18,320 nt of DNA from Legionellales bacterium UBA4722. Lineage in GTDB: Bacteria > Pseudomonadota > Gammaproteobacteria > DSM-16500. The position numbers and the translations under genes are program-made. Numbering within the stretch: the stretch's first letter is position 1; each line of letters starts with the position of its first letter. Below, piece by piece: positions 6,611 through 14,131 of this stretch. The stretch spans positions 4,528 through 22,847 of the forward strand of contig DHJK01000181.1 of assembly GCA_002404295.1 (NCBI GenBank), given 5' to 3'. The notes beneath the pieces are model-generated. The model saw only the letters and a list, made by a program, of their open reading frames with translations. It was not told where the DNA came from and made no database searches.

Positions 6611-7681
6611 TTATTTCTTATTGCTTTCCTCTGATGATAAGGCAAGCTGTTCTGGTAATAATATTGTGAACATTGTACCTCGACCTAGCTGACTCGATAC
6701 AGTGATTTTACCTTGATGTTGATTAATGATGGAGTGCACCATCGCTAATCCTAAGCCTGTACCTCTACCCACTTCTTTTGTGGTGTAAAAAGGCTCAAAA
6801 ATTCGTTCCATTGTGCTGTTATCCATGCCATGCCCGGTATCGCTGATCTCAATTTTGCAATAAGTGGTGTCATTGATGTCGGGAAATTGTTTTAGATAAT
6901 CATTATCTGCGGAAATGTGATTCAATTTGATAGTAATTGTGCCTTCACCTTCCATCGCGTCGACTGCATTAAGAATGATATTCACAATGACTTGATGCAG
7001 TTGCGTCTGATTACCCAAAACAAGGCAGTCCTTCGATAAGCCAATCAAATTAATATTAACGCTCGAGGGAATCGTTGGTATTAATAATCCCAGGATTCCT
7101 TCGATGATTAATTCAATATAAATAGGTGTCATTTCAAATGTTTGTTCACGCCGTCCAAATGCTAAGATGCTCGCTACTAAATCCTGTGCGCGCTGTGTGG
7201 CTTCTAGAACCCGGCCTAAATTTTTGTGAACTAGGGTATTTTCTTCAATATCTTCCATCGACATCTCTGTAAACCCTTTAATAGCATAGAGTAAGTTGTT
7301 GAAATCGTGTGCAATCCCCCCGGCGAGTGTACCTATTGCTTGAAGTTTTTGTCCCTGTAACAGCGCAACCTCTAGTTTTTGCTTGGTTGTTTCAGCCTTT
7401 AAGCGCTCTGCGAGCTCCTTTTTTGCTTCGTTAGCCATAAAAGTGCGGGTGGCTTTACGTTCTTTGATGAGTTGGGAGAGGTAAGCGATGGCTGAGCAGA
7501 GTATGACGATTGCGAGACAGGCAATTAAGACGACCCAAGGAAGGGCTATTTTGATAAAAGAATCTGGGAGGGATGTTGAAATTAGGCTGTACCAGAGTAA
7601 TAGCGTTAACATTGCGCCTATGAATATGACTAGATAGGGCAATCGCCTGGGGAAAGTTGATTTTTTAGCTATCCTGTTCAT
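6611..7681 (-). CDS. Membrane histidine kinase with minimal sensor region
   Basis: This 356-residue kinase heads the phosphorelay operon. Two TM segments (about 14-34 and 46-70) are joined by only about 10 periplasmic residues, so there is no extracytoplasmic sensor domain. A charged coiled-coil linker (about 72-112) follows. The H-box GGIAHDFNN puts the phospho-histidine at H125 in the HDFNN form typical of NtrB/hybrid-like HPK4 kinases. The N-box is at N234/N238 (VNIILNAVDAM), the G1 box DTGHGM at 281-286, the F-box IFEPFYTTKE and the G2 box GRGTGLGL at 305-312. All catalytic boxes look intact and the protein ends soon after, so there is no fused receiver. GGAGG lies 7 bases before the ATG. 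The signal may be intramembrane or supplied by a partner; the co-transcribed transporter is an obvious candidate (inference). Confidence 0.92.
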   Translation of the reverse strand: MNRIAKKSTFPRRLPYLVIFIGAMLTLLLWYSLISTSLPDSFIKIALPWVVLIACLAIVILCSAIAYLSQLIKERKATRTFMANEAKKELAERLKAETTKQKLEVALLQGQKLQAIGTLAGGIAHDFNNLLYAIKGFTEMSMEDIEENTLVHKNLGRVLEATQRAQDLVASILAFGRREQTFEMTPIYIELIIEGILGLLIPTIPSSVNINLIGLSKDCLVLGNQTQLHQVIVNIILNAVDAMEGEGTITIKLNHISADNDYLKQFPDINDTTYCKIEISDTGHGMDNSTMERIFEPFYTTKEVGRGTGLGLAMVHSIINQHQGKITVSSQLGRGTMFTILLPEQLALSSEESNKK

Positions 7682-7712
7682 ATTAAACCTCCATAATTCA
7701 GTGCGAAGCTGC

Positions 7713-7751
7713 TTAGAGCTACCTCTCCCACAAGGGGAGAGGTAGTTCTAA
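7713..7751. repeat. Long perfect intergenic hairpin
   Basis: The arms 7713-7729 and 7735-7751 pair over 17 positions with a single G-T mismatch (7718/7746) around a 5-base loop (ACAAG). The inner 11 pairs are CTACCTCTCCC with GGGAGAGGTAG. It lies between the divergent kinase and smc genes, upstream of both, so it does not terminate either one. CTCTCCC-loop-GGGAGAG hairpins are familiar as dispersed intergenic repeats in proteobacterial genomes, so a REP/MITE-like origin is likely. No second copy was seen in this window. In the minus-strand transcript it would sit in the 5' leader of the kinase operon. Confidence 0.7.
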
Positions 7752-7776
7752 TAATTACCTTTTTTTATCAAATCAA
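7748..7776 (-). promoter_or_regulatory. Possible sigma70 promoter of the kinase operon
   Basis: On the minus strand, TTGATT (7776-7771) and TATTAG (7753-7748) are 17 bases apart, each matching the consensus at 4 of 6 positions. Transcription would begin within the hairpin, about 70 bases before the kinase start. Support is pattern-based only. Confidence 0.3.
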
Positions 7777-7777
7777 T

Positions 7778-7806
7778 TTGGCTCAAATCTTAGTATAAGG
7801 TACACT
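7778..7806 (+). promoter_or_regulatory. Probable sigma70 promoter of smc
   Basis: TTGGCT (7778-7783) and TACACT (7801-7806) have the optimal 17-base spacing and match the consensus at 4 of 6 positions each. The predicted transcript start near 7813 leaves a leader of about 70 bases if translation begins at 7882, or about 18 bases if at 7831. Confidence 0.45.
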
Positions 7807-7881
7807 ATGCCAAGCTTTTCCTAAAGCAATATGGATGTTCTTAATCAATTTCAACTCGGCAGGAGCGGTGAGCAGAGACTT

Positions 7882-10800
7882 ATGCTATTAAAAAAAATCA
7901 AACTTGCAGGTTTTAAATCATTTGTTGACCCTACAACGGTTCTCGTTACGAGTAATTTAGTAGCGGTTGTAGGCCCCAATGGCTGTGGTAAATCCAATAT
8001 TATTGATGCCGTTTGCTGGGTCATGGGCGAAAGTTCAGCTAAATATCTTCGAGGCGAATCATTAACCGACGTGATATTTAATGGTTCTACAGCGCGCAAG
8101 CCCGTAGGACAAGCATCAGTAGAGTTGGTTTTTGATAACCAAGATGGTTCCCTGGAAGGCGAATATGCCAGCTATGCAGAAATTTCTATTCGGCGGCAAA
8201 TTTCCCGCGATTCTGAATCGGCTTATTTCCTAAATGGCGTACGATGCAGACGGCGCGATATTATTGGTATTTTCTTAGGAACGGGGCTTGGGCCGCGTAG
8301 TTACTCTATCATCGGCCAAAATATGATTTCACGGATCGTAGAAGCCAGACCGGATGATATGCGTGTTTATCTGGAAGAAGCTGCAGGTGTTTCACGTTAC
8401 AAAGAACGTCGTCGTGAAACAGAAAACCGAATGCAGCATACTAGAGACAATTTAGCACGCTTAAATGATGTGCGTACAGAATTAGAAAAACAATTAGGTT
8501 CTCTGCAGCGACAAGCGAATGCTGCAGAAAAATATAAATTACTTAAACAAGAAGAGCGTTTGGTACGCGGCCAATGGTATGGCATACAATGGCGACAACT
8601 CGATAATCGTTTGGTCAGTGATTCATTACAAATTCAGCAACAAGCCACAGGTTTAGAATCTAGACAAGCCGATCTGGGTGAGGTCAATTTACAGATTGAG
8701 TATCAACGTGAAGTTGAGCGCCAAGCCAATGAAATATTTCAGGAAGTGCAACGCCGCTTTTATTCAGTGGGTAATGATATTACTCGATTGGAGCAAGAAA
8801 TACAGCATCATGAAGAACGCATGCGTCAATGGCAAGCGGATATTCAGCAAGTTGATAATGATTGGCTGTCAGTGAAAACTGAAGCTGAAACAGCGCAAGA
8901 GGAAGCTCAAGAGTTAGCAGAAGAGATCATACAGCTAGAGCCCGATACTGAAACTGCAACATTAGCTATGAATACAGCACTGCGTGAGCTGGAAGACATT
9001 GAAGAATTTATACAAGATTGGCAAGGCCAATGGGATGAATTTAATCAACTCACTTCAAAAACTGCGCAAAATGCACAGGTTGAGCAAACACGCATCCAAC
9101 ATTTAGAACAAAAAATTGCAGGGCTAACGCAACAGCAATCTAAACTTGAGCAAGACAAACCCCAATTTGATTTTGTTAGATTAGAGAATGAGATAGAGCT
9201 TCTTTCTGAACAAATTTCTGAAGTTGATGGACAAGCAGAAGATCACGATCAACAAATCGCAGACACCCGAAATCAAATCGCTGCGATGCAAACAACCCAG
9301 CAACAAACCACACAAAAACTAGATCAAATACGTAATGAGTTGCAAAAGGCTCGTGGACAGCAAGCTTCGTTGGAAGCATTGCAGCAAACAGCCTTAGGCC
9401 AACGCAATAATCCTATTATCCAATGGTTAGCTCAACATCAACTCGATAAACAACCCCGCTTAGCGCAAGGTATTGAAGTCGAAGCAGGTTGGGAACAAGC
9501 CGTTGAAAAAGTATTGGGTGCGTACTTGCAAGCTGTCTGTGTAGATGACTTGTCTGATGTTGCGTCTTATGTAGGTGAGCTTAGCGAAGGCAGTTTATGT
9601 GTTTTCTCTAAAAACCAATCCGCAACGACTCAAACAACACAAACTCAATTACTCAGCAAAGTGAAATCACCTTGGCCACTCGATTCTCTGTTAGCGAATG
9701 TCTATATTGCAGAGTCAGAAGCAGCTGCATTTGAAATGTCTAAATCATTGGCAGCACATGAGTCGGTTATTACAGCTGACGGTATTTGGCTGGGTTCTTC
9801 TTGGTTAAGAATCACTCGCGATGAAAGTCCAGAAGCGGGTGTGTTTCAGCGAGAGCAAGAGTTAAAACAACTTACTCAGCAGATTATGGAGTTAAGTGCT
9901 ACTCATGATGAACTGGAAGAAAATTTAAACCAGTGCCGTGACCAATTAAAAGAATTTGAAAATCAACGTGATGACTTGCAAAAAGCAGCTAATCAAGCGC
10001 ATGCGCAATCAGCAGAAGTCCATGCTCAGCAAAAAATGAAACAAACACAGTTGACTGAACTGCAAAAACGGGCGGAACGATTTCGTCTTGAACTGGATGA
10101 AAATAAAGTTCAGCTAGAAGAAGCGCACTCGGACTTAATTAAAACTCGCAGCACTTGGCAACAAGCGATGTCTGATTTAGAGCAACAAGCTAAACAACGT
10201 GATCAGCTTAATCAAAAACGCGAAACTTCGCGTGACCGCCTCCAGTCTGCACGTACAAATTTAAACACGCAGAGAGAGATGGCGCATCAGTTAGAAATTC
10301 GTTTACAGACGAGCAAATCGCAACAAGGCGCAATTAAGCAATCGATCATACGATTAGAGGCACAATTAACCACATTAGCAGGTCGTAAACAAACACTGCA
10401 AAATGAACTTGATAGTGCGCAGCCTATTGAAACTCGCAGAACTGATTTAGCAACCTTGCTTTCCATGCGACTCCTCGTGGATGAGGACTTAAGTAAAGCA
10501 CGTTTTTCGATGGAATCGGCGCGTCACGATTCAACAGAAATGGAAACACGTAAACAGAACTTAGAGACTGAGGTTGTGCATTTCCGTGATCGCCTTGAAA
10601 AATTACGCGTAGATTGTCAAGGCGTTAAAGTAAAATCTGAAAGCTTGGTTGAGCAACTCACTGAAGCAGGTTTACAGTTAGAGACTATATTACAAGACTT
10701 GCCGGATGACGTAGATGCGCACGAGTGGCAAGGACGTCTGGAAGGTATCACGCAACGTATTGCACGATTGGGCGCCATTAATTTAGTTGCCATAGAAGAA

Positions 10801-11388
10801 TATGCAACGTGCTCTGAGCGTAAACAATATTTAGATAAGCAATGTGATGATTTACAAGAAGGCTTGACTACCTTAGAAAATGCCATCGCTAAAATAGATA
10901 AAGAAACACGTGCGAAATTTAAAGAAACATTTGATATCGTGAATTCACGTTTTCAAGAATTATTTCCGATAGTGTTTGGTGGTGGTAAAGCGTATCTGGA
11001 ACTCACAGGTGAAAATTTATTAGATGCTGGGATCTCGGTAATGGCGTGCCCCCCGGGTAAACGTAATAGCACCATTCATTTATTGTCCGGTGGTGAAAAA
11101 ACCATGACAGCGATTGCCTTGGTCTTTTCAATTTTCCATCTAAATCCCGCACCTTTTTGTATGCTGGATGAAGTAGACGCACCGTTAGATGATGCTAACA
11201 TTGGCCGTTTTTGCGAATTAGTCAAGCGAATGGCGGATAAAACACAATTTATTTTTATTAGCCATAATAAATTAGCGATTGAAATGGGTGAGACATTGAT
11301 TGGTGTCACGATGAATGAGCCTGGAGTATCTAGATTGGTCACCGTGGATGTGCAGGAAGCCATGAATTTAGCAGGAGTGCAACATTAA
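7882..11388 (+). CDS. smc: Chromosome segregation/condensation ATPase SMC
   Basis: SMC is the core of the bacterial condensin, which loops and compacts chromosomes as a homodimer with ScpA and ScpB. The head begins LLKKIKLAGFKSF and has Walker A GPNGCGKS at residues 31-38. Long Gln/Glu-rich coiled coils flank a hinge at about 508-650. The C-terminal head has the ABC signature LSGGEK near 1067 and Walker B FCMLDEVDAPLDD near 1094, followed by the ISHNK switch. At about 1168 residues it is full length. I place the start at ATG 7882 because family members begin directly at LKKI-LAGFKSF and GGTGAG lies 9 bases ahead. The in-frame ATG at 7831 would add 17 non-conserved residues and has no ribosome binding site. 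The TAA overlaps the zipA ATG by one base, which suggests translational coupling. Confidence 0.96.
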   Translation: MLLKKIKLAGFKSFVDPTTVLVTSNLVAVVGPNGCGKSNIIDAVCWVMGESSAKYLRGESLTDVIFNGSTARKPVGQASVELVFDNQDGSLEGEYASYAEISIRRQISRDSESAYFLNGVRCRRRDIIGIFLGTGLGPRSYSIIGQNMISRIVEARPDDMRVYLEEAAGVSRYKERRRETENRMQHTRDNLARLNDVRTELEKQLGSLQRQANAAEKYKLLKQEERLVRGQWYGIQWRQLDNRLVSDSLQIQQQATGLESRQADLGEVNLQIEYQREVERQANEIFQEVQRRFYSVGNDITRLEQEIQHHEERMRQWQADIQQVDNDWLSVKTEAETAQEEAQELAEEIIQLEPDTETATLAMNTALRELEDIEEFIQDWQGQWDEFNQLTSKTAQNAQVEQTRIQHLEQKIAGLTQQQSKLEQDKPQFDFVRLENEIELLSEQISEVDGQAEDHDQQIADTRNQIAAMQTTQQQTTQKLDQIRNELQKARGQQASLEALQQTALGQRNNPIIQWLAQHQLDKQPRLAQGIEVEAGWEQAVEKVLGAYLQAVCVDDLSDVASYVGELSEGSLCVFSKNQSATTQTTQTQLLSKVKSPWPLDSLLANVYIAESEAAAFEMSKSLAAHESVITADGIWLGSSWLRITRDESPEAGVFQREQELKQLTQQIMELSATHDELEENLNQCRDQLKEFENQRDDLQKAANQAHAQSAEVHAQQKMKQTQLTELQKRAERFRLELDENKVQLEEAHSDLIKTRSTWQQAMSDLEQQAKQRDQLNQKRETSRDRLQSARTNLNTQREMAHQLEIRLQTSKSQQGAIKQSIIRLEAQLTTLAGRKQTLQNELDSAQPIETRRTDLATLLSMRLLVDEDLSKARFSMESARHDSTEMETRKQNLETEVVHFRDRLEKLRVDCQGVKVKSESLVEQLTEAGLQLETILQDLPDDVDAHEWQGRLEGITQRIARLGAINLVAIEEYATCSERKQYLDKQCDDLQEGLTTLENAIAKIDKETRAKFKETFDIVNSRFQELFPIVFGGGKAYLELTGENLLDAGISVMACPPGKRNSTIHLLSGGEKTMTAIALVFSIFHLNPAPFCMLDEVDAPLDDANIGRFCELVKRMADKTQFIFISHNKLAIEMGETLIGVTMNEPGVSRLVTVDVQEAMNLAGVQH

Positions 11389-11810
11389 TGACTAGCGATA
11401 CTGGTAATATGACGCAAGATTTTATTATCATTAGTGTAGTCGCAAAACCCGATCAACAATTTGCTTCTTATGATTTATTACAAGCTATTTCTGCGACGGG
11501 TATGCAATTTGGCGCGATGAATATTTTTCATTATTATTCGCCTTTTACGATGGAAAAAAAGCCGTTATTTAGTTTAGCTTCTGCGACCGAGCCGGGTGAT
11601 TTTGATTTGAATCAGATGGGTAATTTTTCCTGTAACGGCTTAACGTTGTTTATGAATACGCGTCAGGTTTTAGATAAAAAGAAAGTATTTACTTTAATGT
11701 TAGAAACTGCAGAACAATTGGCGGAAGACTTGCGCGGTGAATTACGAGCAGGTACAAGAACCCCGTGGAATGAACAAATTAAGCAGCAATATCTAGACAA
11801 AATGGTGTAG
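11388..11810 (+). CDS. zipA: ZipA C-terminal (FtsZ-binding) domain protein without membrane anchor
   Basis: ZipA normally tethers FtsZ to the membrane at the division site through an N-terminal TM helix, a long Pro/Gln linker and a C-terminal FtsZ-binding domain. This 140-residue protein contains only that last domain. IIISVVAK, FGAMNIFHYYSP, PLFSLASATEPGDFD, GLTLFMN and the closing helix TLMLETAEQLAEDL align with the E. coli domain (for example FGDMNIYHRH and ALFSLANMVKPGTFD). Nothing hydrophobic enough for a TM helix precedes it. Upstream extension would overlap the intact SMC C-terminal head, so the loss looks genuine rather than a start-site error. The gene overlaps the smc stop by one base and is followed 5 bases later by ligA, the usual gammaproteobacterial order. 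How it reaches the septum without an anchor is unclear. Confidence 0.88.
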   Translation: MTSDTGNMTQDFIIISVVAKPDQQFASYDLLQAISATGMQFGAMNIFHYYSPFTMEKKPLFSLASATEPGDFDLNQMGNFSCNGLTLFMNTRQVLDKKKVFTLMLETAEQLAEDLRGELRAGTRTPWNEQIKQQYLDKMV

Positions 11811-11815
11811 AGCGC

Positions 11816-13885
11816 ATGTCAGTACTTCTGGATGAAGATAAAAAAAACATTGAACAAATACAAAAAAAAATTGAAACACTCCGTCAACAAATCAATGAGC
11901 ATAATTACTTATATCATGTCTTAGATGCCCCTGTTATCTCAGACGCTGAATATGATCAACTCATGCAAGCATTAAAAAATCTTGAGAAACAATATCCTAA
12001 ATTAATAACTCCTGATTCTCCTACGCAGCGAGTTGGCGCAAAACCGCTTAAAGAATTTGATCAAGTGACTCATGAAATACCCATGGGGTCTCTTGATAAT
12101 GCTTTCTCAGAAGAAGAAATGGCTGCTTTTAATAAACGCGTTCAGAATCTTTTAGAAACCACTGAAGATATTCGTTACGTCTGTGAACCTAAAATGGATG
12201 GTGTTGCTGTTAGTATTCGTTATGAGGAAGGTCTCCTAGTACGTGCTGCAACTCGAGGAGATGGAGAAACGGGCGAGGATGTTACGCAAAACATTCGCAC
12301 AATCAAAATGGTACCTCTACGATTAAGAGGAAAGCATTCCCCCAAAATATTGGAAGTGCGCGGTGAAGTTTATATGTCTAAAAAAGGCTTTGCTGAATTA
12401 AACAAAAGAGCAAGCGAGAGAGGCGAAAAAATTTTTATTAATCCTCGCAATGCTGCTGCAGGTAGCTTAAGACAACTTGATCCCAATATTACTAAACACA
12501 GACCGCTTTCTATTTATTTTTATGGCATAGGTACTAAACCGAATGCTGAAATCCCTGACACGCAAACGGAGCTATTAAACGCATTAAAAAATTGGGGCCT
12601 GCCAGTCTGTCCTTATGTGAAAGCTGTGAAAGGCCTTGTCGCATGCTTTGACTATTACCAATCGATGGCTGAAAAACGCAAACAGTTACCTTATGAAATT
12701 GACGGTGTTGTTTTTAAAGTTGACTCACAAAAGTATCAAACACAATTAGGTGCAGTATCCAAAAGACCACGCTGGGCAATTGCTTATAAATTTCCTGCTG
12801 AAGAAGTAGAAACTATCATTGAATCTGTAGAATTCCAAGTAGGGCGCACCGGTGCTTTAACACCTGTCGCACGCTTACAGCCTGTGTTTGTGCATGGCGT
12901 TACTATTAGCAATGCTACCTTGCATAATATGGATGAGATTCATCGCAAAAAAGTACATATTGGTGATAGAGTTATTGTGCGTCGTGCAGGAGATGTGATT
13001 CCAGAAGTGGTCAGAGTCATTGAGCATCACGGATCCAAAGATATCAAAGAAATACATTTACCTACACATTGCCCAATCTGTCATTCCAAAGTAGAGCAAA
13101 TTGAAGGTGAAGCTGTTGCGCGCTGCAGTGGCGGCTTGTTTTGTCCTGCTCAACGTAAAGAAGCAATGAAACATTTTGCTTCACGCCGCGCAATGGATGT
13201 TGAAGGATTGGGTGATAAAATCATAGATCAATTAGTGGATACAGAATTAGTGCACAGTGTTGCTGATTTATATTCATTGACCTTGACGCAACTGGCTAAT
13301 TTAGATCGCATGGCGGATAAATCTGCACAGAATATTTTAGATGCCTTGCAGAAAAGTAAAAAAACAACATTAGCGCGATTTCTTTTTTCTCTAGGTATTC
13401 GTGAAGTAGGTGAGGCGACCGCTAAACAATTGGCGAATCATTTCTGTGAGTTACCTAGTCTATTTTCAGCGACTGAAGAATCATTGCGAACCGTGCCTGA
13501 TGTTGGACCTGTTGTAGCAGGGCATATCATTGCATTTTTCGCGGAAAAACATAATCATAAAATTATTGAACAATTAATTGCTGCGGGTATTCACTGGCCA
13601 AAGATTGAGAAAAAATCACATGATTTACCTTTAATAGGTAAAACGTTTGTTTTGACTGGTACGTTGCAAAAAATGTCTCGTGAAGAAGCAAAAGAAAAAT
13701 TGGAAAACTTGGGTGCGAAAGTGGCTGGTAGTGTGTCAGCTAAAACGAGTTATGTTGTCGTTGGCGAAGATGCAGGATCAAAATTGCTAAAAGCAAAAGA
13801 GTTAGGCGTGGAGATTTTAGATGAAGAACAGTTTTTAGAATTAGTGAAGTTATTGTGCATTAAAAATAAAAAAACTCTTGTTTAG
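11816..13885 (+). CDS. ligA: NAD+-dependent DNA ligase LigA
   Basis: LigA seals nicks in replication and repair using NAD+. At 689 residues it is slightly longer than the roughly 670 usual for the family, with a short Lys/Asn-rich C-terminal extension. The N-terminal NAD-binding Ia domain (YLYHVLDAPVISDAEYD) is followed by the adenylation motif CEPKMDG with nucleophile K126. The OB fold contains QVGRTGALTPVA. A zinc finger uses C419, C422, C437 and C443. Helix-hairpin-helix repeats follow, including FLFSLGIREVGE, and a BRCT domain occupies about 604-682 (LIGKTFVLTGTL). All expected domains are intact. The ATG lies 5 bases after the zipA stop, with only a weak AGAG ahead, so translation probably depends on coupling. 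Confidence 0.97.
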   Translation: MSVLLDEDKKNIEQIQKKIETLRQQINEHNYLYHVLDAPVISDAEYDQLMQALKNLEKQYPKLITPDSPTQRVGAKPLKEFDQVTHEIPMGSLDNAFSEEEMAAFNKRVQNLLETTEDIRYVCEPKMDGVAVSIRYEEGLLVRAATRGDGETGEDVTQNIRTIKMVPLRLRGKHSPKILEVRGEVYMSKKGFAELNKRASERGEKIFINPRNAAAGSLRQLDPNITKHRPLSIYFYGIGTKPNAEIPDTQTELLNALKNWGLPVCPYVKAVKGLVACFDYYQSMAEKRKQLPYEIDGVVFKVDSQKYQTQLGAVSKRPRWAIAYKFPAEEVETIIESVEFQVGRTGALTPVARLQPVFVHGVTISNATLHNMDEIHRKKVHIGDRVIVRRAGDVIPEVVRVIEHHGSKDIKEIHLPTHCPICHSKVEQIEGEAVARCSGGLFCPAQRKEAMKHFASRRAMDVEGLGDKIIDQLVDTELVHSVADLYSLTLTQLANLDRMADKSAQNILDALQKSKKTTLARFLFSLGIREVGEATAKQLANHFCELPSLFSATEESLRTVPDVGPVVAGHIIAFFAEKHNHKIIEQLIAAGIHWPKIEKKSHDLPLIGKTFVLTGTLQKMSREEAKEKLENLGAKVAGSVSAKTSYVVVGEDAGSKLLKAKELGVEILDEEQFLELVKLLCIKNKKTLV

Positions 13886-13992
13886 AAAAAACATTCGTTA
13901 TATATTCTTGACGTTGTGTAATACATAACAGAAACAGACAATGCACTTTTTATGTTTGTTATCAATAAAAATAATAATAAGGGGAGTAGGAT

Positions 13993-14040
13993 ATGTTATC
14001 TCAACGGATTGAAATCATAGCTATTTCGACTAGAGTCTAA
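13993..14040 (+). CDS. Possible 15-residue leader peptide
   Basis: A short reading frame encodes MLSQRIEIIAISTRV and ends at TAA. It is supported by a good ribosome binding site GGGGAG (13981-13986) 6 bases before the ATG, in an otherwise gene-free 246-base region. It ends one base before a structured segment and lies 91 bases upstream of the 833-codon gene. The composition shows no run of a single amino acid, so classical amino-acid attenuation is not indicated. It may be a translated leader or chance. Confidence 0.3.
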   Translation: MLSQRIEIIAISTRV

Positions 14041-14041
14041 T

Positions 14042-14100
14042 GGATTGATGTGCGCTTGCAAATGTCTATGACATTACGCGCTGTATTTATCAATCAATCC
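14042..14100 (+). promoter_or_regulatory. Structured leader with nested inverted repeats before the 833-aa gene
   Basis: Three nested pairings share a centre. The outer is GGATTGAT (14042-14049) with ATCAATCC (14093-14100), the middle is GCGC (14052-14055) with GCGC (14078-14081), and the apical hairpin is AATGTC (14061-14066) with GACATT (14070-14075) around a TAT loop. No T-run follows, so it is not an intrinsic terminator. GGA motifs at 13989, 14006, 14042 and 14120 could be CsrA-type contacts. The rest of the gap (13886-13992) is AT-rich, with a TTGACG (13908) lacking a good -10 and a small imperfect stem (13913-13929). Confidence 0.45.
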
Positions 14101-14131
14101 TCACATTAAAAAATACAAAGGAGAGCATAAC

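Noticed and set aside
7831..7881. Upstream ATG giving SMC 17 extra N-terminal residues
   Set aside because: No ribosome binding site precedes 7831, the extra residues do not resemble SMC proteins, and the conserved sequence begins right after the ATG at 7882, which has GGTGAG ahead of it.
11076..11363. 95-codon antisense frame opposite the SMC C-terminal head
   Set aside because: The sense strand here encodes the invariant SMC signature and Walker B motifs; the antisense frame is a by-product.
13913..13929. Small stem GTTGTGT/ACATAAC as a ligA terminator
   Set aside because: Seven pairs with a G-T wobble and no following T-run; too weak to call.
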